Positions 9,210-18,014 of a stretch of 64,000 bases of DNA are shown here, piece after piece. The notes below the pieces were generated by a model. The model ran no database searches. It was not told the DNA's origin and saw only the letters and a list, made by a program, of their open reading frames with translations. The DNA comes from Candidatus Thiodiazotropha sp. (GTDB lineage Bacteria > Pseudomonadota > Gammaproteobacteria > Chromatiales > Chromatiaceae): positions 1 through 64,000 of the forward strand of contig JAIVEQ010000007.1 in the NCBI GenBank assembly GCA_023838465.1, read 5' to 3'. Position 1 is the stretch's first letter; every line of letters begins with the position of its first letter. Made by a program: the position numbers and the translations under genes.

Positions 9210-9923
9210 TCAAAAGGGAGACAACACACTGTTAAAGAAGCGAGACAACCAACCCATCGAATTGGCATCGGCCAACGCACCTTCGCCTTTGTAAGTGATC
9301 GTGGGATCTGCAATACGTGTCGAAGCCACGGTGTTTGCCGGTGAAATGTCTCGTGGCCGGACGATACCGGACAGACGCACGTACTCAGTACCTTGATTGA
9401 TGCCGATACGTTTTTCACCACGCACATAGAGGTTTCTATTAGGTAGGACTTCAATCACCGAAACCGTAATATTGCCACTCAGAGCGTTGCTCTGGGAGGC
9501 GCTGCCGTCACCACTGAAATCATGGGTTGAAGCCAGTTCGAAACCTAAACCGGCATCCTTGTTATTCGCTATCGGAACAAAACCGGGCACATTAAATTGC
9601 ATCGGCGAGCCAAACAAAGTCGGATTGGTGATACTGTTATTACTGCTTTTCGCAGTGGTTGTGCTGGCTGACTTATTTGCCTGGGTACTTTCCACCAGAT
9701 TCACCGTCAACAGATCGCCAACACGTCGGGCACGGATATCTTCGAACCATGCCAGTTCATAACCCGCCTGATAGATCGAACCGTTACCCTTTGGTGCAGG
9801 TGGCGGCATGACCGGACGAATCGGCGCATAGGCAGCATCACGCACGGGGGTGGTGTTCTGACAACCACTCAGCAGTAGTGCCAGCAAGGTCATCATCAGT
9901 ATCGTATTAAAGTATCTGTCCAT
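9210..9923 (-). CDS. flgH: FlgH flagellar L-ring lipoprotein
   Basis: FlgH builds the outer-membrane L-ring. The N-terminus has a lipoprotein signal with lipobox LLSGC. The core contains [20 protein letters not shown] and [20 protein letters not shown], both characteristic. The start at 9923 has AGGA nine bases upstream; an in-frame ATG at 9941 overlaps the flgG stop as ATGA and is a possible alternative that lengthens the signal by six residues. It lies between flgG and flgI in the rod-ring operon. Confidence 0.94.
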   Translation of the reverse strand: MDRYFNTILMMTLLALLLSGCQNTTPVRDAAYAPIRPVMPPPAPKGNGSIYQAGYELAWFEDIRARRVGDLLTVNLVESTQANKSASTTTAKSSNNSITNPTLFGSPMQFNVPGFVPIANNKDAGLGFELASTHDFSGDGSASQSNALSGNITVSVIEVLPNRNLYVRGEKRIGINQGTEYVRLSGIVRPRDISPANTVASTRIADPTITYKGEGALADANSMGWLSRFFNSVLSPF

Positions 9924-9937
9924 CAGCCTGGTTCCTG

Positions 9938-10723
9938 TCATAGTTGCTGATTGACGTAGGAGAGCATCTCGTCAGTGGTGGAAATGGCCTTCGAGTTCAT
10001 TTCGTAAGCACGCTGGGTTTCGATCATGTTGACCAGCTCTTCCACCACGTTCACATTCGAACTCTCAAGAGCCCCTTGAATCAGCGTGCCGGTGCTATCA
10101 GTGCCGGGAATGGCTGTATTGACACCACCACTGGCGTTACTCTCCCGATAGAGATTGTCACCGACCGGTGCTAGACCTTGGGGATTGACGAAGTAGGCCA
10201 ATTCAATCTGACCGATCTGGGTCGGGGTGTTGTTACCCGACTGCAACACCGAGACCACTCCGTCGGAACCAACGGTCAGACTGGTTGCATTGGTCGGCAC
10301 GGTCATCGCCGGCTGTAGCTCGTAGCCGTTGGGTGTGACGATATTGCCGTCAGCGGTCAAACTGAAGGTGCCGTCTCGACTGTAAACAATATTTCCGTCC
10401 GGGTGGAGTACCTGAAAATAACCCTTGCCCTGGACGGCAACATCCAAGGAGTTACCGGTCTGTACGATATTTCCCTGGCTGTGTTCCTTCTGCGTCGCCA
10501 CAACCCGTACACCCGTTCCTAACATCAGACCGGATGGCAGTTCCGTATTCTCAGAGGATTGGGCACCCACCTGACGCAGGTTCTGATAGATCAGATCGTT
10601 AAATACAGCCCGGTCACGTTTGAATCCGGTGGTGTTGACGTTAGCGAGGTTGTTGGAGATTACAGACATATTGGTCTGTTGTGCATCCAATCCGGTTTTT
10701 GCGATCCAGAGTGCCGGGTACAT
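9938..10723 (-). CDS. flgG: FlgG distal rod protein
   Basis: A 261-residue rod protein. The N-terminus [19 protein letters not shown] and [20 protein letters not shown], and the C-terminus with [20 protein letters not shown], are diagnostic of FlgG. It forms the distal rod crossing the periplasm. It has normal length and no interruption, unlike the neighbouring axial genes flgE and flgK. Confidence 0.96.
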   Translation of the reverse strand: MYPALWIAKTGLDAQQTNMSVISNNLANVNTTGFKRDRAVFNDLIYQNLRQVGAQSSENTELPSGLMLGTGVRVVATQKEHSQGNIVQTGNSLDVAVQGKGYFQVLHPDGNIVYSRDGTFSLTADGNIVTPNGYELQPAMTVPTNATSLTVGSDGVVSVLQSGNNTPTQIGQIELAYFVNPQGLAPVGDNLYRESNASGGVNTAIPGTDSTGTLIQGALESSNVNVVEELVNMIETQRAYEMNSKAISTTDEMLSYVNQQL

Positions 10724-10785
10724 AGTCTCTTCCTCGTACTTATTGAATTCAGTTAAACATTAAGTTTGCAATTAACCTGCCAACA

Positions 10786-11526
10786 TCAACTCATACTCAT
10801 AATGCTGGCGGACGCGCTGTCCAAATCTTCAGCGGTCTTCATCATCTTGACCTGCATCTCGAACTTGCGGGACAGTTCGATCATGTTCACCAGGGCATCG
10901 GCAACATTGATATTGCTGCTCTCAATCATCCCGGACACCAGCTCGGTAGAGGCATTGGCATCGGCTTCACCACCCTCTTTCAATCGCAGTAAACCCTCTT
11001 CCCCCTTGACCAGGGCCCCCATCGGAGGATTAACCATCTTGACACGATCAATGATCGCCAGTGCTGATGGGGTGGCCCCTTCGGGAAGAATGGTAATGGT
11101 GCCATCGGGCGCTATCTCAAGCCGCTCATAGGGCGGCAAAGCAATCGGCCCCCCATTGCCGATTAGCGGCAAACCTTCGCCGTTGGTAACCAAACCGTTG
11201 GCATCAACCTTCAGGTCACCACGACGTGTATAAGCTTCAGATCCGTCAGCTGCCTGGACAGCAAAATAGCCATCCCCCTTGACCGCCAGGTCCAGAGGAT
11301 TCCCAGTAGACTGCATACTGCCCTTGTCAAAATTGATATTTGGCCGTTCGTCCAAGGCATACACACGGGTTGGATAACCCTGACCAAACACAGGCATACT
11401 GCGGAATTGATTGAGGTCTTCCATAAAACCCGGCGTATTCACATTCGCCAGGTTGTTGGAGTTGCTGGCCTGGGCTATCAGTGTCTCTTTGGCCCCACTC
11501 ATGGCTACGTAAATCATGCGATCCAT
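10786..11526 (-). CDS. flgF: FlgF proximal rod protein
   Basis: A 246-residue member of the FlgF/FlgG family starting MDRMIYVAMSGAKETLIAQA with [20 protein letters not shown]. The C-terminus has ESSNINVADALVNMIELSRK. It is the first gene of the flgFGHIJKL run and is cut off from flgE by a terminator and a plus-strand island, so it needs its own promoter in the roughly 160 bases upstream; I could not identify a convincing one there. Confidence 0.94.
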   Translation of the reverse strand: MDRMIYVAMSGAKETLIAQASNSNNLANVNTPGFMEDLNQFRSMPVFGQGYPTRVYALDERPNINFDKGSMQSTGNPLDLAVKGDGYFAVQAADGSEAYTRRGDLKVDANGLVTNGEGLPLIGNGGPIALPPYERLEIAPDGTITILPEGATPSALAIIDRVKMVNPPMGALVKGEEGLLRLKEGGEADANASTELVSGMIESSNINVADALVNMIELSRKFEMQVKMMKTAEDLDSASASIMSMS

Positions 11527-11689
11527 GGGATTGGCTCCTGTCTCTAGTTCAAAATAGGGGTAATCGATGCTGGCCGAAGCCAGCCTGATCAGGCCACAAG
11601 ACCGATCTAAATTGATAACTGCAAAAAACGGGCCGTTTAGCGATAATGGTCACCCACCAACCTGCTAAAAACAGCACGACGGAAACAAG

Positions 11690-12034
11690 ATGGCGAAATA
11701 TTCCAAAAACCAAAAGCCCTCTGATGAGACGGCAACTGAAGCGATGAAGATGGCCAGAGCCACACAACGCCCCGGGCAGACCAAACATCAGACCAAACTG
11801 ATCGCCAGCGGCATTCAGAAAGGGATCGATCAATACAAAAAGCAGCACAAAGCCAAGCTTCGAGAGATGGACAAAAGGAAACGAAGTAGCACTCCCCAAA
11901 CTGAACAGATCACCACCAGCCAGGAGGTATCAGCAGCATCCATCAATAAGGGAGGTGGAGATAAACTACCCTGGATACTTCTGATAGTCTCATGGGTACT
12001 GTTTGCTGCTTATCTGTTTTTCACTATTCGTTGA
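11690..12034 (+). CDS. DUF2956 family small tail-anchored protein
   Basis: The 114-residue product begins MAKYSKNQKPSDETATEAMK, followed by ARATQRPGQTKHQTKLIASG and GIQKGIDQYKKQ, which I recognise as the DUF2956 pattern. The N-terminal three quarters are highly charged and helical; the C-terminus is a single membrane segment (LPWILLIVSWVLFAAYLFF). Function is unknown. It is transcribed against the flagellar operon and sits in the island between flgE and flgF. Confidence 0.7.
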   Translation: MAKYSKNQKPSDETATEAMKMARATQRPGQTKHQTKLIASGIQKGIDQYKKQHKAKLREMDKRKRSSTPQTEQITTSQEVSAASINKGGGDKLPWILLIVSWVLFAAYLFFTIR

Positions 12035-12461
12035 CAACACCCCTTTCCAAGGGCTTTCACCGTACCAGCTACTGAACTAGCCGTGTTGATTCAAGTTTCT
12101 TCCAGATCTTGATTATTCGGGTTCAGCTACACTTCAACGACGAGTGCACAGATTTGAGTTTTTCCGATCCAGCGCTCTGGATTCCGCAGCTTTGTTGCTT
12201 TCTAGATCACCTTGCGATTGACAAGAATTTATTGTTCCACATCGCTATCACATTGTGCTGTCGCCACTAACTAAATAGGGCGTACTTACTGACATGATTT
12301 TTTGGTATTTGGGGAGCTGGATATTTCTGTACAAATTATCGAGCACTGTAAATGTTTTTTGAAAACCATTTTATACTGTACAAATCAAATACTATGTGAT
12401 TGCAAAAATCAGATATAATTTCATTATCTCATATCGCACTCACTCAATTAGAATTATTAAA
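12035..12461. other. AT-rich intergenic region
   Basis: No coding frame can be supported. The second half is clearly more AT-rich than the flagellar genes around it and leads into the methyltransferase-like gene. I see no terminator after the DUF2956 gene and no strong repeat. Confidence 0.5.
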
Positions 12462-13611
12462 ATGGCTTCTACATTATCTCTGCTTGTTTTTCCTGTAGAC
12501 ATGGATGCAGCTAAACATTTTATCTCGGTCAGTCAATCTTTGGGTGTAAATATCATCGGCGCCAGTTCAGTAGCCAGTCCAAATATAACGGTTGATTTGG
12601 ATCACTTCACTCACATGCCCTACATCACTGACCCTGCTTTTACAGCAGCACTGAAAGCTGCCGTCGAAGACTATAGTGTCACTCATATCTACACCCCACA
12701 TCCTGGAGTATGGGCACATTTAAAATATTTACAGACAAAGCAACCGGATCACTACTCATTTAAATTATGTGATCCTTCGCCTGTTCAGGCCATCTGGGAT
12801 GATACAGTTTCCAGCTATGAATGGGCTGAAAATATGGCATTGGATGTTTTTCTAAATACGCTGGAATTAGACCCAGTCTCAACACTAAAGCCCCGGCTTA
12901 CCGGGGGGCGATACATAAGTCTACACAAGCAATTTTTTCGTATTCCAGGCGAATGTGACATCAACAAACTCACAGCCTTAGCCCATATATCTCGGACATT
13001 ACCTCAGGGTGACCTGGTCGAAATTGGTTCATTTTGCGGCCGTTCTGCCTTTGCAATCGCCTGGCTGGCCAAGCAATATGAGATTGGAAACCTGATTAGT
13101 ATTGACCCATGGTCCAGCCAAAAAACCGAGGATCAAGGTCAGCAAGCTGAGATCCTTAATCGACGCATTGGAGCGGTTGATTTTGATAAAATATTCTTGG
13201 TTTATATCAGCAATATGTTACTCCTCGATAATGTTGGTTATATCCGAGAGATATCATCCGAGGCTATCAATCAATATAAGCAAACCACACAGCAGGGGAT
13301 ATTAAATAGCTCCGAGCTCAGCCCAATTTCAGTTTCAGGAGCCATTTCATTGCTGCATATTGATGGCAATCATCGCTACACACACGTATGTCAAGACATT
13401 GAAGCATGGGCACCCTATGTCATGCTAGGCGGGTGGATATTATTAGATGACTACGTTTGGGCCTTTGGTGATGGGCCTTTGGTGATGGGCCTTTGGTGAT
13501 GGGCCGAAGAGAGCGGGTGATGAGTTGCTAGCTTCGAGAAATTTTGATATTGCATTTTCTATGGGCGATACGCTGTATTTAAGAAAAATGACAGCATCTG
13601 ACAATCTATAA
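12462..13611 (+). pseudogene. Methyltransferase-like gene frameshifted by a 14-bp tandem triplication
   Basis: The C-terminal half has a class I SAM-methyltransferase look: DLVEIGSFCGRSAFAIAWLA (motif I), LISIDPWSS, then LLHIDGNHRYTHVCQDIEAW and GGWILLDDY, as in Methyltransf_24-type proteins. The N-terminal 150 residues are unassigned. Three tandem copies of a 14-base unit at 13462-13503 shift the frame, and translation stops at 13497-13499. With one unit the frame continues through DGPKRAGDELLASRNF to a stop at 13609-13611, giving 373 residues. A TTG-less ATG at 12462 is used; an in-frame start at 12396 is possible. Base composition is AT-rich compared with neighbours, suggesting acquisition. 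It may be dead or may switch by repeat number. Confidence 0.65.
13462..13503 (+). repeat. Three tandem copies of a 14-bp unit (GCCTTTGGTGATGG)
   Basis: Three perfect 14-base units followed by GCC. One unit, or four, would keep the host gene in frame; three do not (28 extra bases). This is the only visible lesion in the gene. Confidence 0.95.
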
Positions 13612-13804
13612 TGAGTGGTAACTATTCAACTTTACTGCTGTTGATTTGCCAGTTATAGCCAGCCTACGAACCATCTTATAAAACCTACCCATTCATACCG
13701 CTTATATCGCGACATATACATTAGCAGGAGACAACTGATTCCAGTTGTGGGGGGTAATGTGCATAATAGTTACCCTGGATGTAACCTAGGCAGCAAGCAA
13801 CATT

Positions 13805-13853
13805 AAAAAAACCGCCAGCCCTCTTCCCCGTACACTGGGAAGAAAGCTGACGG
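13805..13853 (-). terminator. Rho-independent terminator after flgE
   Basis: On the minus strand the arms CCGTCAGC and GCTGGCGG (8 bp) enclose a second stem TTCCC/GGGAA, and seven T residues follow directly. It lies 12 bases after the flgE stop and ends the flgB-flgE transcript. Confidence 0.88.
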
Positions 13854-13864
13854 CTGTAGATCAA

Positions 13865-14906
13865 CTATCGAATATTGATAACCGTCTGGGTAACGGCATC
13901 CGCGGTGGTGATAACCTGGGCGTTAGCCTGAAAATTACGTTGAGCAGTTATCAGATTGACCAACTGTTTGGCCAGATCGACATTTGAGTTCTCAAGCGCA
14001 CCGGATTGAATCAAACCAAAGCTGCCGGTTCCAGCTTCACCCAATTGCACATCACCGGAAGCGAAGGATTCAACCCAACTGGTGTCGCCATTCTGACGCA
14101 GGCCCTGGTTGTTGGTGAAACGGGCCATCGCAATCTTACCCAGTGGTTCCGACTGACCATTGGTAAAACGGGCAAATACAATCCCTGAACCATCCACATC
14201 CACACCACTAAGACGCCCAGAGGTAAAGCCGTCCTGACTCAACTCATTGACCGAAAAACTGGAGCCAAATTGAGATGTAGCACTATAGTCATATGTCAGA
14301 CCGGTGATATCCGCAGCACCGCCACCAGGGCTAAACGTATCCATCAAAACATTTCCCAGGGCATCCACATCACCCACCCCGGGGTCCAGTGAGCCTGAGG
14401 TGGTGAACTGAACATCCGCAAAAGCATTACCACCAACCGTCACATTCACACCATCCACAAAGGTAAATGCATTCCATTGATTATCTGCCACCTTGCTGTA
14501 AAACATGGTTGCGGTGTGCGCAGTCCCGAGAGAATCATAGATCGTGGTTGCTGTGGAGTGGTTATAACTCTGCGGATCAGGCGGAAAGGTAAAAGTCGGC
14601 GCGGTTGGGTCCAATAGGACAGTCGGAGGCGCCTCTGCCGCGCTTAGATTGAGAGTGGCCTCAATATTGGTGGTCGGCAAGGGTGTCCCGGACACAACAG
14701 GTAGATTCAAATCCGTGGTATCGCCGGTATTAAACAGGCTACCGGTAGTACCGATACGTGGAAAAACCTGTAACCGGGAACCCGTATGGTCTACTACGTT
14801 CCCTTCCCGGTCGACTGTGAAAGCGCCAGCACGGGAATAGGCGACATCGCCTGCTGAATCTTCCATGACAAAGAAACCTTCACCATTGATCGCCATGTCA
14901 AGATTG
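13865..14906 (-). CDS. flgE: FlgE hook protein, 3' part after the insert
   Basis: The C-terminal 346 residues of the hook protein, in frame from the insert border. It starts NLDMAINGEGFFVMEDSAGD, the classic FlgE/FlgG segment that follows the N-terminal rod motif, and ends ALENSNVDLAKQLVNLITAQ and RNFQANAQVITTAD. It lacks a start codon at its border (a downstream ATG at 14896 is inside the conserved motif). Joining 15422-15190 with 14906-13865 gives 1275 nt and a normal 424-residue FlgE. It is followed by a strong terminator. Confidence 0.9.
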
Positions 14907-15190
14907 CAAGTGAGTCTTCGATCTCGTGATGTCTTTTAGGCGTCCCAGGCCTAAAAGACACTCGATCTTTGACAACCTATTAGTGCCCCGGACGGTCCTG
15001 GTCACTGACACTACGTGATCACATCGCAAGCTCGTGACCACTCCGCCGTCAGTTCCCAAATGACTGGACGCCGTGTTCGGATGCTCGCTTTGCATCCCCT
15101 CTGGCGCAAGGCACGACGGGTCTACAGTCTCGCCTCACGCCTACCGGGGACTAACCGCCTCGGCTTTCAGCCTTCCTTGGCGCTCAGCGT
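14907..15190 (-). mobile_element. 284-bp identical inserted element, copy 2 (inside flgE), possible self-removing RNA
   Basis: Identical at every position to the element in flgK at 5756-6039 and in the same orientation relative to the host gene. Left and right host sequence differ completely between the two sites, so the borders are sharp to within one base. Read through from flgE it adds the same 15 residues and stop. Keeping only the first base (A) of the shared block gives the seam codon AAC (Asn) here and TAT (Tyr) in flgK, both plausible. Structural features are as described for copy 1. Confidence 0.85.
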
Positions 15191-15422
15191 TGGATGTGAA
15201 CTCGGTACTGCCTTGAGAAAACTGCTGGGCCACACGGGTCACACGTACACCTCTTCCCGGTACTGAGCTACTGACATCACTGATTGAGTTAGCATAGATA
15301 TCGGCAAACTCGGCTCGTGACTCTTTGAACCCGACCGTACTGGCGTTGGCGACATTATGTCCGGTAACTTCAAGATCGGTGGAAGCCGCATCCAAACCAC
15401 TCAGAGCGATACGAAATGCCAT
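15191..15422 (-). CDS. flgE: FlgE hook protein, 5' part before the insert
   Basis: The first 77 codons of the hook protein: MAFRIALSGLDAASTDLEVT, GHNVANASTVGFKESRAEFA, and QFSQGSTEFTS. The host-derived sequence ends at 15191 within the codon after TS; the open frame then runs into the inserted element and stops at 15141. FlgE is the only hook subunit; a truncated 93-residue product cannot build a hook. The gene follows flgD by 60 bases. Confidence 0.92.
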
Positions 15423-15482
15423 CTTTATTCTCCTGTCTATACACTAATGGCTATCAACGCATTCAGCGTTGATGCTGATGTT

Positions 15483-16160
15483 CTATTGAATCTGCACAAC
15501 GTCATTCATGGATATCTGGCCCAGACCATCCAAATTGAGCTGTATACCGCCGAGACCGCCCAGGTTGACACTCTCCACCTCAGCAGCAATCAGGACCGCA
15601 GGTGCCATCTCGGCATCGTCCACATTGGCCACTGCGCTCACCTGATAAAGGCCGTCTCCCATATAGTCGCCAGCATCGTCATAACCGTCCCAACTAAAGG
15701 CAACTTGTCCCGCCTCATGGGTACCGAGCTGTAGCTCGCGGACCAGGGCTCCGGAACGGTCGGTGATCATCACCCGTACATTGCTCGCTGAGGCAGGTAG
15801 ATTGACACTACCCTGTAGGGATTCACCATTCGCGAGTGAACCGACATTACTCTCCACCAACACATCACGCCCAACCAGATTGGCTGCCTGCAAGGCTTGG
15901 TCTGAAGTCAATGAACTGCGTAATTCGTTAAAGGAGGCATTCAGATCATCGATGCCGGAGACAGTGGCAAACTGGGATACCTGGGTCGCCATCTCAGAAT
16001 TTTCCATGGGCTTGAAGGGGTCCTGATGGGTCAATTCGGTGACCAGCAGGTTCATAAAATCCTCCAATCCCAACTGACCCTGTTGTTTCTCTTTTGCCGG
16101 AGCATTGGTAGCTAGACCAATATCTTCATAGAGATTGTAACTGCTGCTGATGGCGGTCAT
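15483..16160 (-). CDS. flgD: FlgD hook-cap protein
   Basis: FlgD caps the growing hook. The 225-residue product has the conserved N-terminal LGLEDFMNLLVTELTHQDPF and KPMENSEMATQVSQFATVSG, then the central FlgD-Ig/tudor region with VRVMITDRSGALVRELQLG and FSWDGYDDAGDYMGDGLYQV. Length is normal. It lies 11 bases after flgC on the same strand. Confidence 0.95.
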   Translation of the reverse strand: MTAISSSYNLYEDIGLATNAPAKEKQQGQLGLEDFMNLLVTELTHQDPFKPMENSEMATQVSQFATVSGIDDLNASFNELRSSLTSDQALQAANLVGRDVLVESNVGSLANGESLQGSVNLPASASNVRVMITDRSGALVRELQLGTHEAGQVAFSWDGYDDAGDYMGDGLYQVSAVANVDDAEMAPAVLIAAEVESVNLGGLGGIQLNLDGLGQISMNDVVQIQ

Positions 16161-16171
16161 AAAAATTCTCC

Positions 16172-16585
16172 TTATTGGCCCATACGCAGGGTAGCGATAA
16201 GTAACTGTTTGGCTGCATTGGCCACTTCGACATTACCTTGATAAGAGCGCGAAGCGGATAGCATATTGGCCATCTCTTCCACCGTGTTTACATTCGGTCG
16301 AAAGATATACCCTTGTTCGTTGGCCAGTGGATGCTCAGGTGCGTATTCCTGAATTAGTGGTGCCTGACTCTCCACCACGCCCGCCATACGTACACCACTC
16401 GCTGCCGCATCCGGATTGGCCTGATCCAATATCGTTTGAAAAACAGGCTGTCGTGCCCTGTAAGTCTGTTCAATACTGCTGCTCACGGCATCCACGTTAG
16501 CCATGTTACTGGCCACCAGATTCAAACGCAGACTCTGGGCACTCATGCCTGATGCTGCGGTATCAAAGATGTTGAACATAGACAT
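16172..16585 (-). CDS. flgC: FlgC proximal rod protein
   Basis: A 137-residue rod protein. MFNIFDTAASGMSAQSLRLN with LVASNMANVD is the FlgC N-terminus, and EYAPEHPLANEQGYIF with NVNTVEEMANMLSASRSYQG is the FlgC C-terminus. It starts 2 bases after the flgB stop, so the pair is translationally coupled. Confidence 0.95.
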   Translation of the reverse strand: MSMFNIFDTAASGMSAQSLRLNLVASNMANVDAVSSSIEQTYRARQPVFQTILDQANPDAAASGVRMAGVVESQAPLIQEYAPEHPLANEQGYIFRPNVNTVEEMANMLSASRSYQGNVEVANAAKQLLIATLRMGQ

Positions 16586-16587
16586 GG

Positions 16588-16977
16588 CTATTCGCCCCTC
16601 AATGCTTTACGTATGCCATCAATTTTGCTGTTGATAAACCCAAGGCTGGCCTGGTACTCAAGCGCATTGGCGCTAAAGGCAACATGCTCCCGCTCGGTAT
16701 CCACGGTATTGCCATCCATCGAAGGCTGCATAGGCGTGCGATAGAGCAATTGGGAAGGGGGTACCGGACCGGATTCAGTTTGAATATGTTGATTATGAGT
16801 CGTCCTCATTCGGCTTGAACTATCCATTTCGCTATTGAGGAGTGTCTTAAAATCGAAGTCTCTCGACTTATAGCCTGGGGTATCAGCATTGGCCAGATTG
16901 GCTGCGAGCACTTCAGCTCGCTGAGAACGCAGAACCAGTGCCCTCTCATGTATTCCAAATAGGTTGTCGAAGTTCAT
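16588..16977 (-). CDS. flgB: FlgB proximal rod protein
   Basis: The product starts MNFDNLFGIHERALVLRSQR with AEVLAANLANADTPGYKSRD, typical of FlgB, and ends with EYQASLGFINSKIDGIRKAL. The ATG at 16977 has GGAG seven bases upstream, so it is preferred to a start four codons earlier. 129 residues is normal. It is the first gene of flgBCDE and has a sigma54-type promoter upstream. Confidence 0.94.
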   Translation of the reverse strand: MNFDNLFGIHERALVLRSQRAEVLAANLANADTPGYKSRDFDFKTLLNSEMDSSSRMRTTHNQHIQTESGPVPPSQLLYRTPMQPSMDGNTVDTEREHVAFSANALEYQASLGFINSKIDGIRKALRGE

Positions 16978-17012
16978 CAATAGCTCCAATACTGTCTCTT
17001 GATCGAGAGTAA

Positions 17013-17028
17013 TGCAGGGAGCGTGCCA
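17013..17028 (-). promoter_or_regulatory. Sigma54 promoter of flgBCDE
   Basis: The minus strand reads TGGCACGCTCCCTGCA, matching the sigma54 consensus TGGCACR-N4-TTGCW at all fixed positions but one. It lies about 36 bases upstream of the flgB start. This places flgBCDE in the RpoN/FleQ (FlrA)-controlled class usual for polar flagella. Confidence 0.8.
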
Positions 17029-17101
17029 AGCGCATCAACTAGGAGGTAGAGCTGATTTTCAACGAGAAAGGAAGTAGGGGCGCTCTATTTCAACCACCCT
17101 A

Positions 17102-17141
17102 TTCCGGCAAACCAGTGCCGGAAAGCGGCAACCATTGCCGC
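17102..17141 (-). terminator. Two tandem hairpins after cheR
   Basis: Directly after the cheR stop the minus strand holds two perfect stems: GCGGCAA/TTGCCGC (7 bp) and TTCCGGCA/TGCCGGAA (8 bp). There is no T run, so they may protect the 3' end or aid Rho-dependent ending rather than act as a classic terminator. Confidence 0.45.
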
Positions 17142-17975
17142 TTAGGATTTCAATCGGTAGGAGATACCGCCATGACCCACTTTCATTTCAAAACGATTCG
17201 TGAGCTGATTGATCGATTCGGTGGAGCCAAGAAACAGATAACCACCAGGATTCAGTATATTGGCCATCCGGTCGACGATATCTTTTTTTAATTCGTTGGA
17301 GAAATAGATCAAGACATTACGACAAAATATGACATCAAATTTCCCCATGGCCTGATAGCTACTGGTGAGATTTAGAGATCGGAAACTCACTCGTCGCTTG
17401 ATCTCCGGCTTGACTTCGAGACAGCGTTCTTTGGGAGTGAAAAACTTTTTCTGTTGTTCATGGGTCAGTCCTCTCTCCACGGCGAGACCACAGTAGACCC
17501 CAGCACTGGCCTCATCGAGAACCTTACTGGAAATGTCGGTGGCAGATATCTGTACCGGTCTGGCGGAGGCTTTTAACCCTTGATACTCATCCGCAATCAT
17601 ACTGATATTATAAGGTTCCTGACCACTGGAACAGGCAGCGGACCAGATCCTTATGCTGCCTCCTCGTTGCTGATTCAGATCGGGCAGGATGGTATCCTTT
17701 AACAGGATATAGTGGCCAATATCACGAAACCAGAAGGTCTCATTGGTGGTCATGGCGTCGATGACTTGAACTTTGAGACGTGATTGAGCAGGTGACTGGA
17801 TCAGCTTCAATAAAGCGCCCAGGGAGTCTACCTGAACATCTTTCATAATGTTGCTAAGTCTGCTGGAAACCAGGTATTCCTTTCCGTTTCCCAGCAGAAT
17901 ACCGCACGCTTGCTGCAGGAATAACTTAAACGAGTCGTACTCTGCCGGAGTGATCGCAGCTGACCGATTATGCAT
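17142..17975 (-). CDS. cheR: CheR chemoreceptor methyltransferase
   Basis: CheR methylates glutamates of chemoreceptors using SAM. The 277-residue product has the N-terminal helical domain (ITPAEYDSFKLFLQQACGI) and the catalytic domain with RIWSAACSSGQEPYNISMIA, ATDISSKVLDEASAGVY and FDVIFCRNVLIYF. All motifs are intact. It follows cheV by 39 bases, and cheV-cheR directly upstream of flgB is the arrangement known from Pseudomonas and Vibrio. Confidence 0.96.
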   Translation of the reverse strand: MHNRSAAITPAEYDSFKLFLQQACGILLGNGKEYLVSSRLSNIMKDVQVDSLGALLKLIQSPAQSRLKVQVIDAMTTNETFWFRDIGHYILLKDTILPDLNQQRGGSIRIWSAACSSGQEPYNISMIADEYQGLKASARPVQISATDISSKVLDEASAGVYCGLAVERGLTHEQQKKFFTPKERCLEVKPEIKRRVSFRSLNLTSSYQAMGKFDVIFCRNVLIYFSNELKKDIVDRMANILNPGGYLFLGSTESINQLTNRFEMKVGHGGISYRLKS

Positions 17976-18014
17976 GATTAGGATGTTCTTGTTGAATGTA
18001 TAGCTACAACTTGT

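Noticed and set aside
14907..15190. Group II intron identity of the element
   Set aside because: There is no GTGYG 5' end, no domain V-like 34-nt hairpin and no AY 3' end, and the element is shorter than any group II intron I know.
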